DNA of 64,000 nt from the NCBI RefSeq assembly GCF_025143365.1, contig NZ_JALXPE010000016.1:1-64000 (forward strand), written 5' to 3'. The stretch is from Microbacterium sp. p3-SID336 (GTDB lineage: Bacteria > Actinomycetota > Actinomycetes > Actinomycetales > Microbacteriaceae). Made by a program: the position numbers and the translations under genes. The first letter of the stretch is position 1. Each line of letters begins with the position of its first letter. Positions 16,657 through 25,851 of this stretch are shown here, piece after piece. The notes below the pieces were generated by a model. The model saw only the letters and a program-made list of their open reading frames with translations, had not been told where the DNA came from and did no database searches.

Positions 16657-19600
16657 GCTGGCTCCTCCGCGGCCGTGTCCTCGAACAGGTACGCCTGACT
16701 GATCTCCAGGCGGCATTCGGCATCGACGTTCCGCATGCTTGTCGGCACATCCCAGATCGTCGCGCGCCTATCGAGATCAGGGAGGGTTCCCGCGAACCGC
16801 ATGAGCCCCTGCAGCGGATCACCAGTACGGGGGTTGGCGTCCCACTCGGTACGCTCCCAACCACCCCACTGACGGGCGCGATCACGCGCAAAACGATCGA
16901 GGACCGGGAGCTCGTCGGGTTCCGCGATTTCTGCTCGCTCACGCAGCAGGCGAATGGCCTCGTCGTAGGCAGTCGAAGGGAACGGGTCGGGTCCGAGTGT
17001 CTCGGGAGCGGTCTGCCGAACATAGGCGACCGCGGCAGCGTGAAGCGCTCTGCGAAGGACCGGCATGGCAAATGGAGTGACGGAAGTAGGCTCCACCTGC
17101 GCGTAAAGCTGTTGATGGTAGGTGCGGAAACGCTCGTAGTGGCTGCGGTCACGCGGCTTCGCGGCCCCGTAGATGGTGATGACCAGTCCAGGGCTGACTT
17201 CCTGCTTCCGGCCGACCCGACCGCTCACCTGGATGTACTGCGCCGTGGTCTTCGGTTGCCCGACGATCGTCATCAGCGCGAGCCGATCGATGTCCACACC
17301 TACCTCGATGATGTTCGAGGCGAGACAGATATCGATAGCCTCTTGTCGCTCCTTCCCAGGGGCGTACCTCACCTGGAGCTGTTCGATCGCTTTTGGAATC
17401 TCGTCTGACCGCCGCCTCGATGTGAGTTCCATCTGTCGGTGAGGCCACCGTGGCACGATCCCGTCCCGTCGGCGGAGCCCGGTGAGATAGTCGGGAATGT
17501 CAGCCTGGAGGAGCGAGACGGTATTCCCGAGTTCCCGGAGCGAGTTGAGGAAGTTGAGGTTGGTCCAGTAGCCGTCCCGGTCCTCTTCCGGGATGTCCAC
17601 CGCGGCCTGGAGGGTTGCGGCGGCGACGCGGACCTGGACCGTCTGTGTCGAGCCGAGCGATGCGCTCATCACACCGATGTAGCGCCGCCCTGGTTCCGGG
17701 GTTCCGTCGGCCGAAGTCGCGGGTTCAGCGAAGAAGGATCGCCCCTCCTCAAGACCGTGCGGCGGAAAGAGCGCGACGGTCTCCCTGCCGAAAAGCCCCT
17801 TGATCTGGTCCTCATATCGTCTGACCGTCGCCGTGGAGGCAATGATCTTGGGGAGCACAGGACTCGCGCCGCGGCGATCGGTACAGAGTTCGTCGATCAC
17901 GGGCTCGTAGATTCCGACCATTGAGCCGAGCGGGCCGGAGATCAAGTGCAGCTCGTCCTGAATGATCAAGCTGGGCGGGGACACCTTTCGCGCGCCACTC
18001 CCGTCAAGCCCGAAGAGATTCCTCGCCCTGGGGCGCCACGCCATCATCGCGAACTTGTCGACAGTCCCGATGACAATCGAGGGCCGAGCTTCATAGATAT
18101 CGTCATCGACAACATGGACCGGCAGACCAGCGCGGCGTGAATACTTGCACTCGCCGTCAATGCAGCGGAGCACGACCCTGCCCGCTGCTTCCTCGTACCC
18201 GATCGGTTCCTGTCCACCGCCCTTCTTAGGCTGCGGGCCCATCTGTGCACCGCACCAGGGACACCTCAGCAGAAGGAAAAGGTTCTGCTCGTGAGGTCGT
18301 CTACGCAGAGCCCGCAAGTTGTCAAGTGCTTGCTTCCACGTATTCGGCGTTGAGCTGCCACCCAGCCAAATCCCAATTCCAAAGGGAGCAGCACCGAGGG
18401 TGTCAGAGTTCTGCTCCCGAATGTCTTCGAGCACGCAGACCAGCGATGCAGCACGGAGGAACTGCTGCGCCGTGAGGAGACGCAGGGTGTATCGCATGAG
18501 CGTGTCTGTTCCGGCGTCCTCGGGGTTACGGAGCCGCCGGGAGAGCAAACTGACGGCGGCCGCGCCAAGGTACGCCTCTGTCTTGCCACCACCAGTGGGG
18601 AAGAAGATCAGATCGACGTCGCTGCGAGTCTGGCGTTCTGGCTCTACGAGTTCGGGCAGCACTGCAAGTAGGAACGCGATCTGGAATGGACGCCAGTATC
18701 CCCGGCCAGTCGGCACGGTGAGTGCGGGGTGCGCTCCCTCGACTCTCCAGCGACCATCGCCGCTCTGCTTGGCCTCGCGCAGCTCGAATCCGGATCGGAC
18801 CTGCTGGAGCAGCATCGCCTCGTTTGCCCAGCGAAACGCTCGCGCAGCTCGATCGTTCGCTGCCACGAGGCTCCAGCCTGTTCGCATCCGCGTCAGCGCC
18901 GCTCGTGCTCGACGCATGTGCTCACTCGCGGCGTCCTGATAGCGCGGAAGCAACTCGGGGATCTCGGCCTCCCGCCGGTCGATCCACTTCTCGTACTGAC
19001 TGAGGACAAGCTCCACTTGGGCGGCGCCGTCCTCGCTACCGCTTGCCAGGGCCGCCATACTGACAGCCACCGGCTGCCGCTTGCCATCGGCATCGAAGGC
19101 AGGATTCCCGTTGTCGTCAGACAGGTACACGTTCGGTGAGAGGCTGACGACCTCATATGCAGGCAGAGCCGCGGCCTGCACGAACGGCACAACTCCATCG
19201 GCGTTGACTGCCCCCCATTCGGCTGCACAGCCATGCCCGATCGCATAGGTGCGCTGGTTCCGGTAGAGGAGGTCAAGTGATCGCTCCTCCTCGTCCCGGT
19301 CGGGCAGCTCGACCTCCGGATAGGGGACGATGTCAGCGTCGCCGACAGTCGACACCTTGAAGCCAACCTGAAAGACCGCCGCAGACGGGCCGGAACCAGG
19401 GGCATCGTTGACGACTGCGAGGGTCACGATCCTGAGAGCCGGGTCGTCAGCCCCGGGGACCGGACGACTGAACACTCGCACCGCAAGAGGGACAACGCCT
19501 TCGCCGCTCAGGAGCACGACGTCGATAACTTTGAGCCGATTCGTCTCCCGCAGAACCGTACGACCCGAGATCGTGCCGACCGCCTCGAAGGGGCGTCTGA

Positions 19601-20153
19601 CCCACCAATCGACTGGTTTGGCGACACCTGGGATGTGCACGGTCAGCTTCTCGTATCTCGCGCCGACTACCTCAACTGTGAGGGTTCCCGAGTCAGCCAT
19701 GCGAGTCTCAAACGAGACGGCCATCGCCGACGGCTTGAACGTGTTGGCATCCGTGAGATCGAAGTCATCCGAGTCAGCGACATCGTGACGGACGTGGCCC
19801 TGAATCTCGACAGGCGGCCCAATCTGGTCGTCTTCGGAGAGCGCGATACCGGTGATTCCGTCGAGGGCGTCGGAAACCTCCTCGACGGCGCTTTCCACCG
19901 GCGAGCCGCCGACGGTGGCGCCCGCGAATAAGACTCCGACGCCGTAGCGCTTGAGCGGGGTGCCGCTCGTGAGAATCTCCTGGCCGCTGTCCGCATCGTG
20001 GAACTGGCCCCGGGATGCCTCCGTCGTCTCGAAATGCACGACTCCAGCGTTAATCGTCAGCGGCTGCCCCCGCACGGGATCACCGTCGAGAGGCCCGAAG
20101 AGCTCGCGCCGTAGGGCCGCCTCAACGGTCTCACGGGCTTCGATTCCGCTCAT
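16653..20153 (-). CDS. drmA: DISARM SF2 helicase DrmA
   Basis: This is a 1166-aa superfamily 2 helicase. Walker A PTGGGKTEA is at 519-527, the DELH box at 733-736 (IIQDELHLISG), motif III STAT at 783-786, SNIIEVGVDIDRL at about 946-958 and the arginine-finger segment QYIQVSGRVGRK at 972-983. A putative zinc insertion has CPWC at 631-634 and C664/C669. The first 450 residues form the DrmA N-terminal region. With DrmB it forms the DISARM core that recognises invading DNA. The start overlaps the NERD-helicase stop by 4 bp. Confidence 0.94.
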   Translation of the reverse strand: MSGIEARETVEAALRRELFGPLDGDPVRGQPLTINAGVVHFETTEASRGQFHDADSGQEILTSGTPLKRYGVGVLFAGATVGGSPVESAVEEVSDALDGITGIALSEDDQIGPPVEIQGHVRHDVADSDDFDLTDANTFKPSAMAVSFETRMADSGTLTVEVVGARYEKLTVHIPGVAKPVDWWVRRPFEAVGTISGRTVLRETNRLKVIDVVLLSGEGVVPLAVRVFSRPVPGADDPALRIVTLAVVNDAPGSGPSAAVFQVGFKVSTVGDADIVPYPEVELPDRDEEERSLDLLYRNQRTYAIGHGCAAEWGAVNADGVVPFVQAAALPAYEVVSLSPNVYLSDDNGNPAFDADGKRQPVAVSMAALASGSEDGAAQVELVLSQYEKWIDRREAEIPELLPRYQDAASEHMRRARAALTRMRTGWSLVAANDRAARAFRWANEAMLLQQVRSGFELREAKQSGDGRWRVEGAHPALTVPTGRGYWRPFQIAFLLAVLPELVEPERQTRSDVDLIFFPTGGGKTEAYLGAAAVSLLSRRLRNPEDAGTDTLMRYTLRLLTAQQFLRAASLVCVLEDIREQNSDTLGAAPFGIGIWLGGSSTPNTWKQALDNLRALRRRPHEQNLFLLLRCPWCGAQMGPQPKKGGGQEPIGYEEAAGRVVLRCIDGECKYSRRAGLPVHVVDDDIYEARPSIVIGTVDKFAMMAWRPRARNLFGLDGSGARKVSPPSLIIQDELHLISGPLGSMVGIYEPVIDELCTDRRGASPVLPKIIASTATVRRYEDQIKGLFGRETVALFPPHGLEEGRSFFAEPATSADGTPEPGRRYIGVMSASLGSTQTVQVRVAAATLQAAVDIPEEDRDGYWTNLNFLNSLRELGNTVSLLQADIPDYLTGLRRRDGIVPRWPHRQMELTSRRRSDEIPKAIEQLQVRYAPGKERQEAIDICLASNIIEVGVDIDRLALMTIVGQPKTTAQYIQVSGRVGRKQEVSPGLVITIYGAAKPRDRSHYERFRTYHQQLYAQVEPTSVTPFAMPVLRRALHAAAVAYVRQTAPETLGPDPFPSTAYDEAIRLLRERAEIAEPDELPVLDRFARDRARQWGGWERTEWDANPRTGDPLQGLMRFAGTLPDLDRRATIWDVPTSMRNVDAECRLEISQAYLFEDTAAEEPA

Positions 20154-21859
20154 GCCTCTCCTCCAACCAGTCGCCGTAGCGTCTTCGTTTCTACCAGGGC
20201 GGTCAGGCGATCCGTCGCGCGTGTCAGCCCGACGTAGACGAGGGCATCGAAGTGCGGCCCACCGGAGTCATCAAGGTCAGTGACGATGACGGCCGGCGCG
20301 TCCAGTCCCTTGAACGAGTGGATGGTGCCGTAGCGGAGCCGCCCCTTGATCGGCTTCGAACCGTCTGCGGGACTCAGCACTTGACGAAGCCAGGGCTCAG
20401 ATGTGCTCGCAGCGACAGAACTATCGCCAAGCGGGCTGAGCACGACGATCTCTGTCAGATCGAAGCCTTCGTCACGCAGATCGCCTACGACCTTCCGCAA
20501 TATGGCGGCCTGGTCCTCGCCGCGGACGTACTTGATGATCGTCGGATCGATACCGTCGTCGGTTCGGCGGAACTCTCTGAACCCCGGCGTCAAGTGACCG
20601 AGGAGATTCACCTGATATCCGATGCGGGGCAGGTTCCGACAGTTCTCGGACAGCCGGAACGACGCCAGATGCGGCGATCGGGCGCGAAGTACCTCGCGTG
20701 CCCCCTCGCTGCCATAGATCGCCTGGCGTTCAAAGTCACCGAACATGAGAACGCGACCGTCGCGCAGCCCGCCCTTGACGAGCAGATCGAGCAAGTCGAG
20801 GTAGGTGCCAGTCGCGATGTCCTGAATCTCATCGACGATGAGGAAGTCCCCGACCTCCTCCGCACTCCGCTCAGCAAGGCCCTCAAGGGCCTTCTCGGGC
20901 AGCACTCGCTCCCAGAAGTCGCTATCGGCGTCTGCCGGCGGGCCGCTCATGCCGGCGAGTCGCAACATCTCCTGGTGCAATGTGCCCACGCGGAGCCCCA
21001 CGACATCCATGAGCTTCTCGCGGAGACTACGCCCAAGTAGGCGGTTGAAACACAGAAGTCGACCTGCTCGCCCCTGAGCGACCTCCCGCTGAGCCGACTC
21101 AGCGGCGAGGAAGGTCTTGCCTGTGCCGGCGGGGCCTGTGAACAAGACGCCTCTGTTGTCGGCGGCTGAGTCCAGTGCGCGGTACTGCTCCTCGACGAAC
21201 TGTGCGAGCTGACCCTCTCGCGCTTGTCGGCGGTCCCCAGCAGTCATCACAACCTCGAACCGCGGACGAAGCGTAGCCACGATCCGTTCAGTGGTGGCCC
21301 GGTCCGGGCCATATCCACCAAACCCGAAGTACTTGATCATCGAGGCGAGGTGCTGCGCTCCCTCTCTCATGACTCGTTCAACCGCTTGAGCTGTGGTCGG
21401 GAGGTCGCTCGAATCAAGCACCTGCCACGAGTGCCACTCAGGTGAGTCGGGCAGCGTCGCTCGCGCACGCACTCCCGTGAACCACACCGCGTGCAGGACC
21501 GGGACGTCCCGCAGCTCGACCCGTTTGCTCCGGAGGTAGCCCCGGATGCTGTGCATCGCCTCCTGCGCCTGCTGAAAAGGTCCTCGCACGGTCGGAGGGT
21601 CCTGACCGAGGCGCCAGGTGCCATCGGAGCTACGCGCGACCGACAGGTGCGACTTCACCTCTACCACCAGCAGGCCAGCGTCGGGCGCGACGACGACGAA
21701 GTCCGCCTCTCCTTCGACCTGTCGCTCATGCTGCGCGATCCCAAGTGAGTGCAGCACAGTCCAGTGTTCAGTCCCAGCTGCGTCCCGCAGTGCCACAAAG
21801 ACGGCCTTCTCGCCTGGAGGCGCGGACTCGGTGCAGTAGGCCGGGATCATTCGAGCCAT
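20150..21859 (-). CDS. NERD nuclease-UvrD-like helicase fusion
   Basis: This is a 569-aa protein. The N-terminal NERD domain carries a nuclease-type E50/D53 and E67-x-K69 pattern (GEADFVVVAP, LLVVEVKS). The helicase part has Walker A GPAGTGKT at 242-249, Walker B VDEIQD at 342-347, SENCRN at 404-409, TIHSFKGLDA at 512-521 and VGLTRATDRL at 543-552. Standard DISARM has DrmC, a phospholipase-D nuclease, instead. The ATG at 21859 has GAGGG 6 nt upstream and overlaps the previous gene by 13 bp; an ATG at 21850 would give a 4-bp overlap. Confidence 0.88.
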   Translation of the reverse strand: MARMIPAYCTESAPPGEKAVFVALRDAAGTEHWTVLHSLGIAQHERQVEGEADFVVVAPDAGLLVVEVKSHLSVARSSDGTWRLGQDPPTVRGPFQQAQEAMHSIRGYLRSKRVELRDVPVLHAVWFTGVRARATLPDSPEWHSWQVLDSSDLPTTAQAVERVMREGAQHLASMIKYFGFGGYGPDRATTERIVATLRPRFEVVMTAGDRRQAREGQLAQFVEEQYRALDSAADNRGVLFTGPAGTGKTFLAAESAQREVAQGRAGRLLCFNRLLGRSLREKLMDVVGLRVGTLHQEMLRLAGMSGPPADADSDFWERVLPEKALEGLAERSAEEVGDFLIVDEIQDIATGTYLDLLDLLVKGGLRDGRVLMFGDFERQAIYGSEGAREVLRARSPHLASFRLSENCRNLPRIGYQVNLLGHLTPGFREFRRTDDGIDPTIIKYVRGEDQAAILRKVVGDLRDEGFDLTEIVVLSPLGDSSVAASTSEPWLRQVLSPADGSKPIKGRLRYGTIHSFKGLDAPAVIVTDLDDSGGPHFDALVYVGLTRATDRLTALVETKTLRRLVGGEA

Positions 21860-23379
21860 TGAGCACCCTCGTCGGCAAAGGGCACGCGAGCGTCGTAGCG
21901 GGCGACCAGTTCCGTAAATGGCGCGATCGCAAGGACGCGGGTGACGAACATGCCCCGAAAGCCTGGCTCAGCAATGTCGAGAGTCATATGACCGACGCGC
22001 TCGAGCTCGTGAAGGTCCGCGGCATCCGCCGCTGCTTCCAGCCGGTCACGCAGCTCCCGGGTGGCTCGATGCACCTCATGTCTTAGCAATGAGGCGTGCC
22101 CGAAGTGCGGCTGGATCGGTAGCCCCAGCCATCCGAGGAGCCGCTCGAAATCGCCATCACTCTGCGGACGGATAACGTGCGGCGATGCCCAGGCGCGAAC
22201 CTGGCCGGCCGCGCGAACACCGAGTGCACGCAAGGCGCGTTCGGAGTCGCGGATGCCTCTCGCCCTAAGTTGCTCAATCAGTGCAGACTTCCAGGACGCC
22301 TGCGACTCCTGGGTTGCTGACGCGCGAGGGCCGATTCGCGTATATGCTCGCGCATGGAGGGACTCCCGCTCAGCCTCACCTTCACGCAGAAGCAGGTACG
22401 TGCCCGGAGCGACCGCGGACACCTCCGAATAGCCGACGCGCTCGCCAGGCGGCTGTGTCGGATCAAGCGCACGGATGCGCTCACCATCGTCATCAAGCCA
22501 GATTGCGCGATTCCCCGAAAGAAGAATCTTGCGCGCTTCCACCTCGTCCGCGTGCGGCGCACGGTCCTCACTCACCCGGCTCCCCCAGACCGGCTGCGGA
22601 AGGAGGTCCTCCTCCTGGATCGGCTCGGTCTCCGACATCGCAGGCTCCGGCGGCGCAGGCAGCGCATCGCCGACCTCGACGATGCGCGCGGCGACCTGGA
22701 TACCGCCTTCGGCGTACTGTGCGATCGCCGACCTTGGGACGTTTCGATCGCCGAACCACGCCGGAAGGATAAACGTCACTTCCAGCGTGCGGGGCGCAGT
22801 GACCGCCGTCGGTTTGAAGAATCGCGGGGGACCCACGAAGTAGGCGATGTCCTCGGAAACATCGGCGCGCTCAAGATCGCCGAGCGTGAGAACTCGTGCC
22901 CCAAGCGAGCCGAGCCATTCGCCCAGGGCTTCTCGCGATCGACTGCTCGCAGTCACGACAATTGCCGAGTCCACTCCGACCTCAGTCAGCGACTCAAGCA
23001 GTACGGCGCCTACGAGTGGGTCGCGGGTGCAGAGTGCCGCCGCGGCGTCAGCGATCTCTCGCAGGAGCGCATCTTCGTCGACGGCTCCGATCAGCTGCCG
23101 AGCCTGACGACCCACCTCGCCCGCAGCAGCCGTGAGCTGAGCATTGCGCTCTATCGGCATCGGGTCGGTGATGAGGCGCCAGCGCAGTGCTTTCGCGGCA
23201 CCGGCAAGATGATCCCAGACGCCGGGCCCATCCCGCTGGATCAGTCGGAAAAGGCCGCGGGTGGCCGAATCGAACCTTGCACCGAGTTCGTCCCGAACAG
23301 CAATGATCTCGACGCCATGCCGCACCAGCGAAGCCGAGGCTGTATATCGCTGATCGAGTCCGATGATCCGCGACGTCAT
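21847..23379 (-). CDS. Unrecognised defence-operon protein (510 aa)
   Basis: The product has 510 aa. Residues 1-215 look alpha/beta, with a helix-rich start and a Rossmann-like stretch (SAIVVTASSRSREALGEW, then GARVLTLGDLERADVSEDI and IAYFVGPPRFF). This resembles the C-terminal lobe of a degenerate helicase or ATP-independent recombinase fold, without Walker motifs. The middle (about 225-330) is acidic and the rest helical. It may be a divergent DrmE-like subunit, which I cannot confirm. The ATG overlaps the upstream TGA by 4 bp, so it is coupled to both neighbours. Confidence 0.75.
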   Translation of the reverse strand: MTSRIIGLDQRYTASASLVRHGVEIIAVRDELGARFDSATRGLFRLIQRDGPGVWDHLAGAAKALRWRLITDPMPIERNAQLTAAAGEVGRQARQLIGAVDEDALLREIADAAAALCTRDPLVGAVLLESLTEVGVDSAIVVTASSRSREALGEWLGSLGARVLTLGDLERADVSEDIAYFVGPPRFFKPTAVTAPRTLEVTFILPAWFGDRNVPRSAIAQYAEGGIQVAARIVEVGDALPAPPEPAMSETEPIQEEDLLPQPVWGSRVSEDRAPHADEVEARKILLSGNRAIWLDDDGERIRALDPTQPPGERVGYSEVSAVAPGTYLLLREGEAERESLHARAYTRIGPRASATQESQASWKSALIEQLRARGIRDSERALRALGVRAAGQVRAWASPHVIRPQSDGDFERLLGWLGLPIQPHFGHASLLRHEVHRATRELRDRLEAAADAADLHELERVGHMTLDIAEPGFRGMFVTRVLAIAPFTELVARYDARVPFADEGAQWLE

Positions 23380-24329
23380 AGTGCCACCGTGAATCCGAGT
23401 GCCTCGACACCGGCAGGAGGAGCCCAACCGAGCTGTGTCGACAGCGCAATCGGCTCTCCGCGCGAGTTTCTGAGCTGCACGACCTGTTCCGCTGCACTCT
23501 CGTCAGCAACGGATCGATCGAAGACGCACACGACGATCGGGCTTAGGACGTCATTGAGATATCTGATCGCACCTTGGCCGTCCAGAATCGTGAGGGATAC
23601 GTCATCCGAAAGCGGAAGCTGGTCAGCAAGGCCCGAAGACGAGTAGATGCGCGAGAACCAAGTTGCCGATTTCTCGGTCCTCGGCAGAAGCAGGGTAGCC
23701 AGCGAGTCGCCATCGGGATCATCACCCCGGGCAAGAACAGCTTCGAGGTCGTCGCTGATCCAGCTTTTCGTGCCCACGATTGCGAGGTCCGCCGCAGGAG
23801 CGACAAGACGCCGCGCCCAGTTTCGGTCAACACCTGTCATCCGACCGATGCTCCCGATGCGCGGTCGCGGCATCCGCTCGGCCGGGTCGCCCTCGGCAGT
23901 GGCCGCGACTGCTTCCAGCATGTCGACGACCCACTGCCCTGCGAGTGTGACATCAACGCGCAGCTTGTCTCGCACGACCTTCTCGGACAACCCCTGGAAC
24001 CTACCTGAAATCACGTGGTTCGCGTTGACGGCACGATAGTTGCCCTGCGGCAGTGCCGCGCGCAGAACCGTCAACGGATCAGTCGCCACCTGAGTGGGCG
24101 GCCTTCCGAGAGTCCAACCGGAACCAATGAGCGCCGCTGCATACTCGCGACTCGGAACCGAGATTGCAATGATCAGCTGTCGACCTCTGAAATCATCAAC
24201 CTTCCGCGCAAGCCGCGTTCCCAACGCGAGGATGGGACCAATCCAAGACGAGCAAACCGAGGCGGAGTCAGGGTTTTCAGCAAGACTGAGGAGCACGTTC
24301 GGCCCAGGCCGACTCTCCGCCTTACTCAT
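23376..24329 (-). CDS. Unrecognised defence-operon protein (317 aa)
   Basis: The 317-aa product matches no family I know. It has an N-terminal alpha/beta part (QLIIAISVPSREYAAALIG), a basic middle with IGSIGRMTGVDRNWARRL, and a C-terminal stretch VSLTILDGQGAIRYLNDV followed by IVVCVFDRS, where D-x-S/D residues might be catalytic (speculative). The ATG at 24329 follows the methyltransferase gene by 65 bp, and its TGA overlaps the next ATG. Always judged with its 510-aa partner, it is a candidate new DISARM-associated subunit. Confidence 0.72.
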   Translation of the reverse strand: MSKAESRPGPNVLLSLAENPDSASVCSSWIGPILALGTRLARKVDDFRGRQLIIAISVPSREYAAALIGSGWTLGRPPTQVATDPLTVLRAALPQGNYRAVNANHVISGRFQGLSEKVVRDKLRVDVTLAGQWVVDMLEAVAATAEGDPAERMPRPRIGSIGRMTGVDRNWARRLVAPAADLAIVGTKSWISDDLEAVLARGDDPDGDSLATLLLPRTEKSATWFSRIYSSSGLADQLPLSDDVSLTILDGQGAIRYLNDVLSPIVVCVFDRSVADESAAEQVVQLRNSRGEPIALSTQLGWAPPAGVEALGFTVAL

Positions 24330-24394
24330 CGTTTCCTCCCCCCTCCACTGTAGGGATGACGGCCGACATTGGACGCAGGCAGCGGCTGAGCTGA

Positions 24395-25435
24395 CTACGC
24401 TGTGACCGTCTGGGTAGCGCTCGCCGACGTGGTTAGCGCAGTCGAGGTGGCCGCCGCGAGCGAACGAGCCACGGGCGGTGGCACAGCGTTCGAGACCTGC
24501 TCCACCTGCTGTGAGAGAGTGCCTTCGAGGACGAATGACCTCGGGAAGCCCTGCAGGAGCATCGCCTCATAGATGCTGAGCCGACGCGCTCCGTCCGGAT
24601 GAACATGAATCTCGCGATGTCCGTAGGCGACCGTGGGACTTGGCTTGTCCCACGACAGGCGTCGGAAGCTCCTAGTGGGCGCGGGCGCAGCGGTCTCGCC
24701 CTTGAATCTCTTGGACCGCGGAGTCATCGTCCAATGGTTCGGATGTGTCGGGATGTCGTCCGCTGAGAGGCTTCGCGAGAAGAAAACTGGCTGAGGCAGG
24801 TGACCAATTGCGCCGCGCACGGTCAAGTCGACTCCCTCGCGGGAGATTGTCTTCGGCTTGAAGGCGCTAGCGGCTGCCTCGTTCTTGAATCCTGAAATGA
24901 TCACACGGTTCCGTGTCTGGGGCACGCCGTAGTCGAGGGCCGAGTGGTCGGCGACACCCGCCGTGAGTTCCAACTCTTTGAGGCGAGCCAGGATCCCACG
25001 GAATGTCACCGAGTGCTTCGCATCGCGGATGCCCATGACGTTCTCGAAGAGCACGAACTGCACGTCGTAGCGTGTTTGCAGCGCCTGAACGATCTCAAGG
25101 TAGAAGGTTGGCATTTGATTTCGGGGGTCATCAGCGCGAGAGTTCGAGTTCGCGCGTGAGAATCCCTGACACGGGGGCCCGCCGATGATTCCGATGGCCT
25201 CGCCATCCGTCAGCGCCTTCGCGATCTCATCCAAGACGGCGAGGCTGCCGGACGCCTCGTTCCGGATCGTGATGTCCGCCGCAACTGACATGGTCGCTGG
25301 GAAGTTGCGCTTATGCGTCTGCACCGCGGCCACCATCCGATCGACAGCAAAGGCGATTTCGTAGCCCTCCAGATGGAAGCCAAGATCAAGTCCTCCTGCA
25401 CCCGAGAAGAGGCTCACGATGCGGGGCAAGACCAT
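24395..25435 (-). CDS. drmMII: DNA (cytosine-5)-methyltransferase, DrmMII-like
   Basis: This 346-aa enzyme transfers methyl groups from S-adenosylmethionine to cytosine C5. Motif I FSGAGGLDLGF is at 10-20, motif IV GGPPCQGFS at 85-93 with catalytic C89, motif VI ENV at 131-133, motif VIII QTRNR at 173-177, and motif X near the C-terminus has SNAVPPPVA. In class 2 DISARM the DrmMII enzyme marks host DNA. The ATG at 25435 is preceded by GAAGGAGC. It is the first gene of the operon, divergent from the relaxase; self-marking of host sites is inferred. Confidence 0.92.
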   Translation of the reverse strand: MVLPRIVSLFSGAGGLDLGFHLEGYEIAFAVDRMVAAVQTHKRNFPATMSVAADITIRNEASGSLAVLDEIAKALTDGEAIGIIGGPPCQGFSRANSNSRADDPRNQMPTFYLEIVQALQTRYDVQFVLFENVMGIRDAKHSVTFRGILARLKELELTAGVADHSALDYGVPQTRNRVIISGFKNEAAASAFKPKTISREGVDLTVRGAIGHLPQPVFFSRSLSADDIPTHPNHWTMTPRSKRFKGETAAPAPTRSFRRLSWDKPSPTVAYGHREIHVHPDGARRLSIYEAMLLQGFPRSFVLEGTLSQQVEQVSNAVPPPVARSLAAATSTALTTSASATQTVTA

Positions 25436-25851
25436 CGGGCGCTCCTTCGGCTACGCAGGCACCCGACTGGGCCTTTCCGGCCTAGCGTACCGGCATCGCC
25501 GACTCAGATCAGACCGCTGTCGGCGTGTCGTGAGGCTCCTTCTGCTTGTGTCGGCTATTGCTTCCTCGCCCCCTACCAGAGCGCGCCGGAATGGTCCGGA
25601 TGGGGCAGCTTAACGCGAACAGACGGAACGGGGCTGTTCGGACTGTCCGGTGGAAGCCAGGGCGCTAGCGGCAGGAAAGCTGTGGTGAATTTCGATTCCT
25701 GCGCGCTTCCCTACTCGACCAGTCGGACACTCCGAGGAGCACCTCCGATCAGTTCCCCGATTCACCTTCCGCATGAAGACCTCGTCGGGCCCTCTCCCCG
25801 GCCGCCGCCTCAAGGGGCCCTCGAAGGGATCGGGTCACGTACCTGTCTTGT
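25436..25851. other. Divergent region before the relaxase: three CGGA-N-TCCG palindromes
   Basis: No gene lies in these 416 bp. Three short palindromes of one design occur at 25587-25598 (CGGAATGGTCCG), 25639-25649 (CGGACTGTCCG) and 25724-25734 (CGGACACTCCG). Their position between the methyltransferase and the MobF relaxase suits operators of one regulator, or relaxosome/oriT repeats. The MobF nick site would be expected near here but I cannot recognise it. Confidence 0.5.
25484..25489 (-). promoter_or_regulatory. Candidate -10 box of the defence operon
   Basis: On the minus strand TACGCT lies 48 bp before the methyltransferase ATG, which itself has a clear ribosome site (GAAGGAG). It is the best TANNNT match in the leader; the -35 region (about CTGATC at 17-bp spacing) is weak. 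A single promoter here could serve all six genes. Confidence 0.4.
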
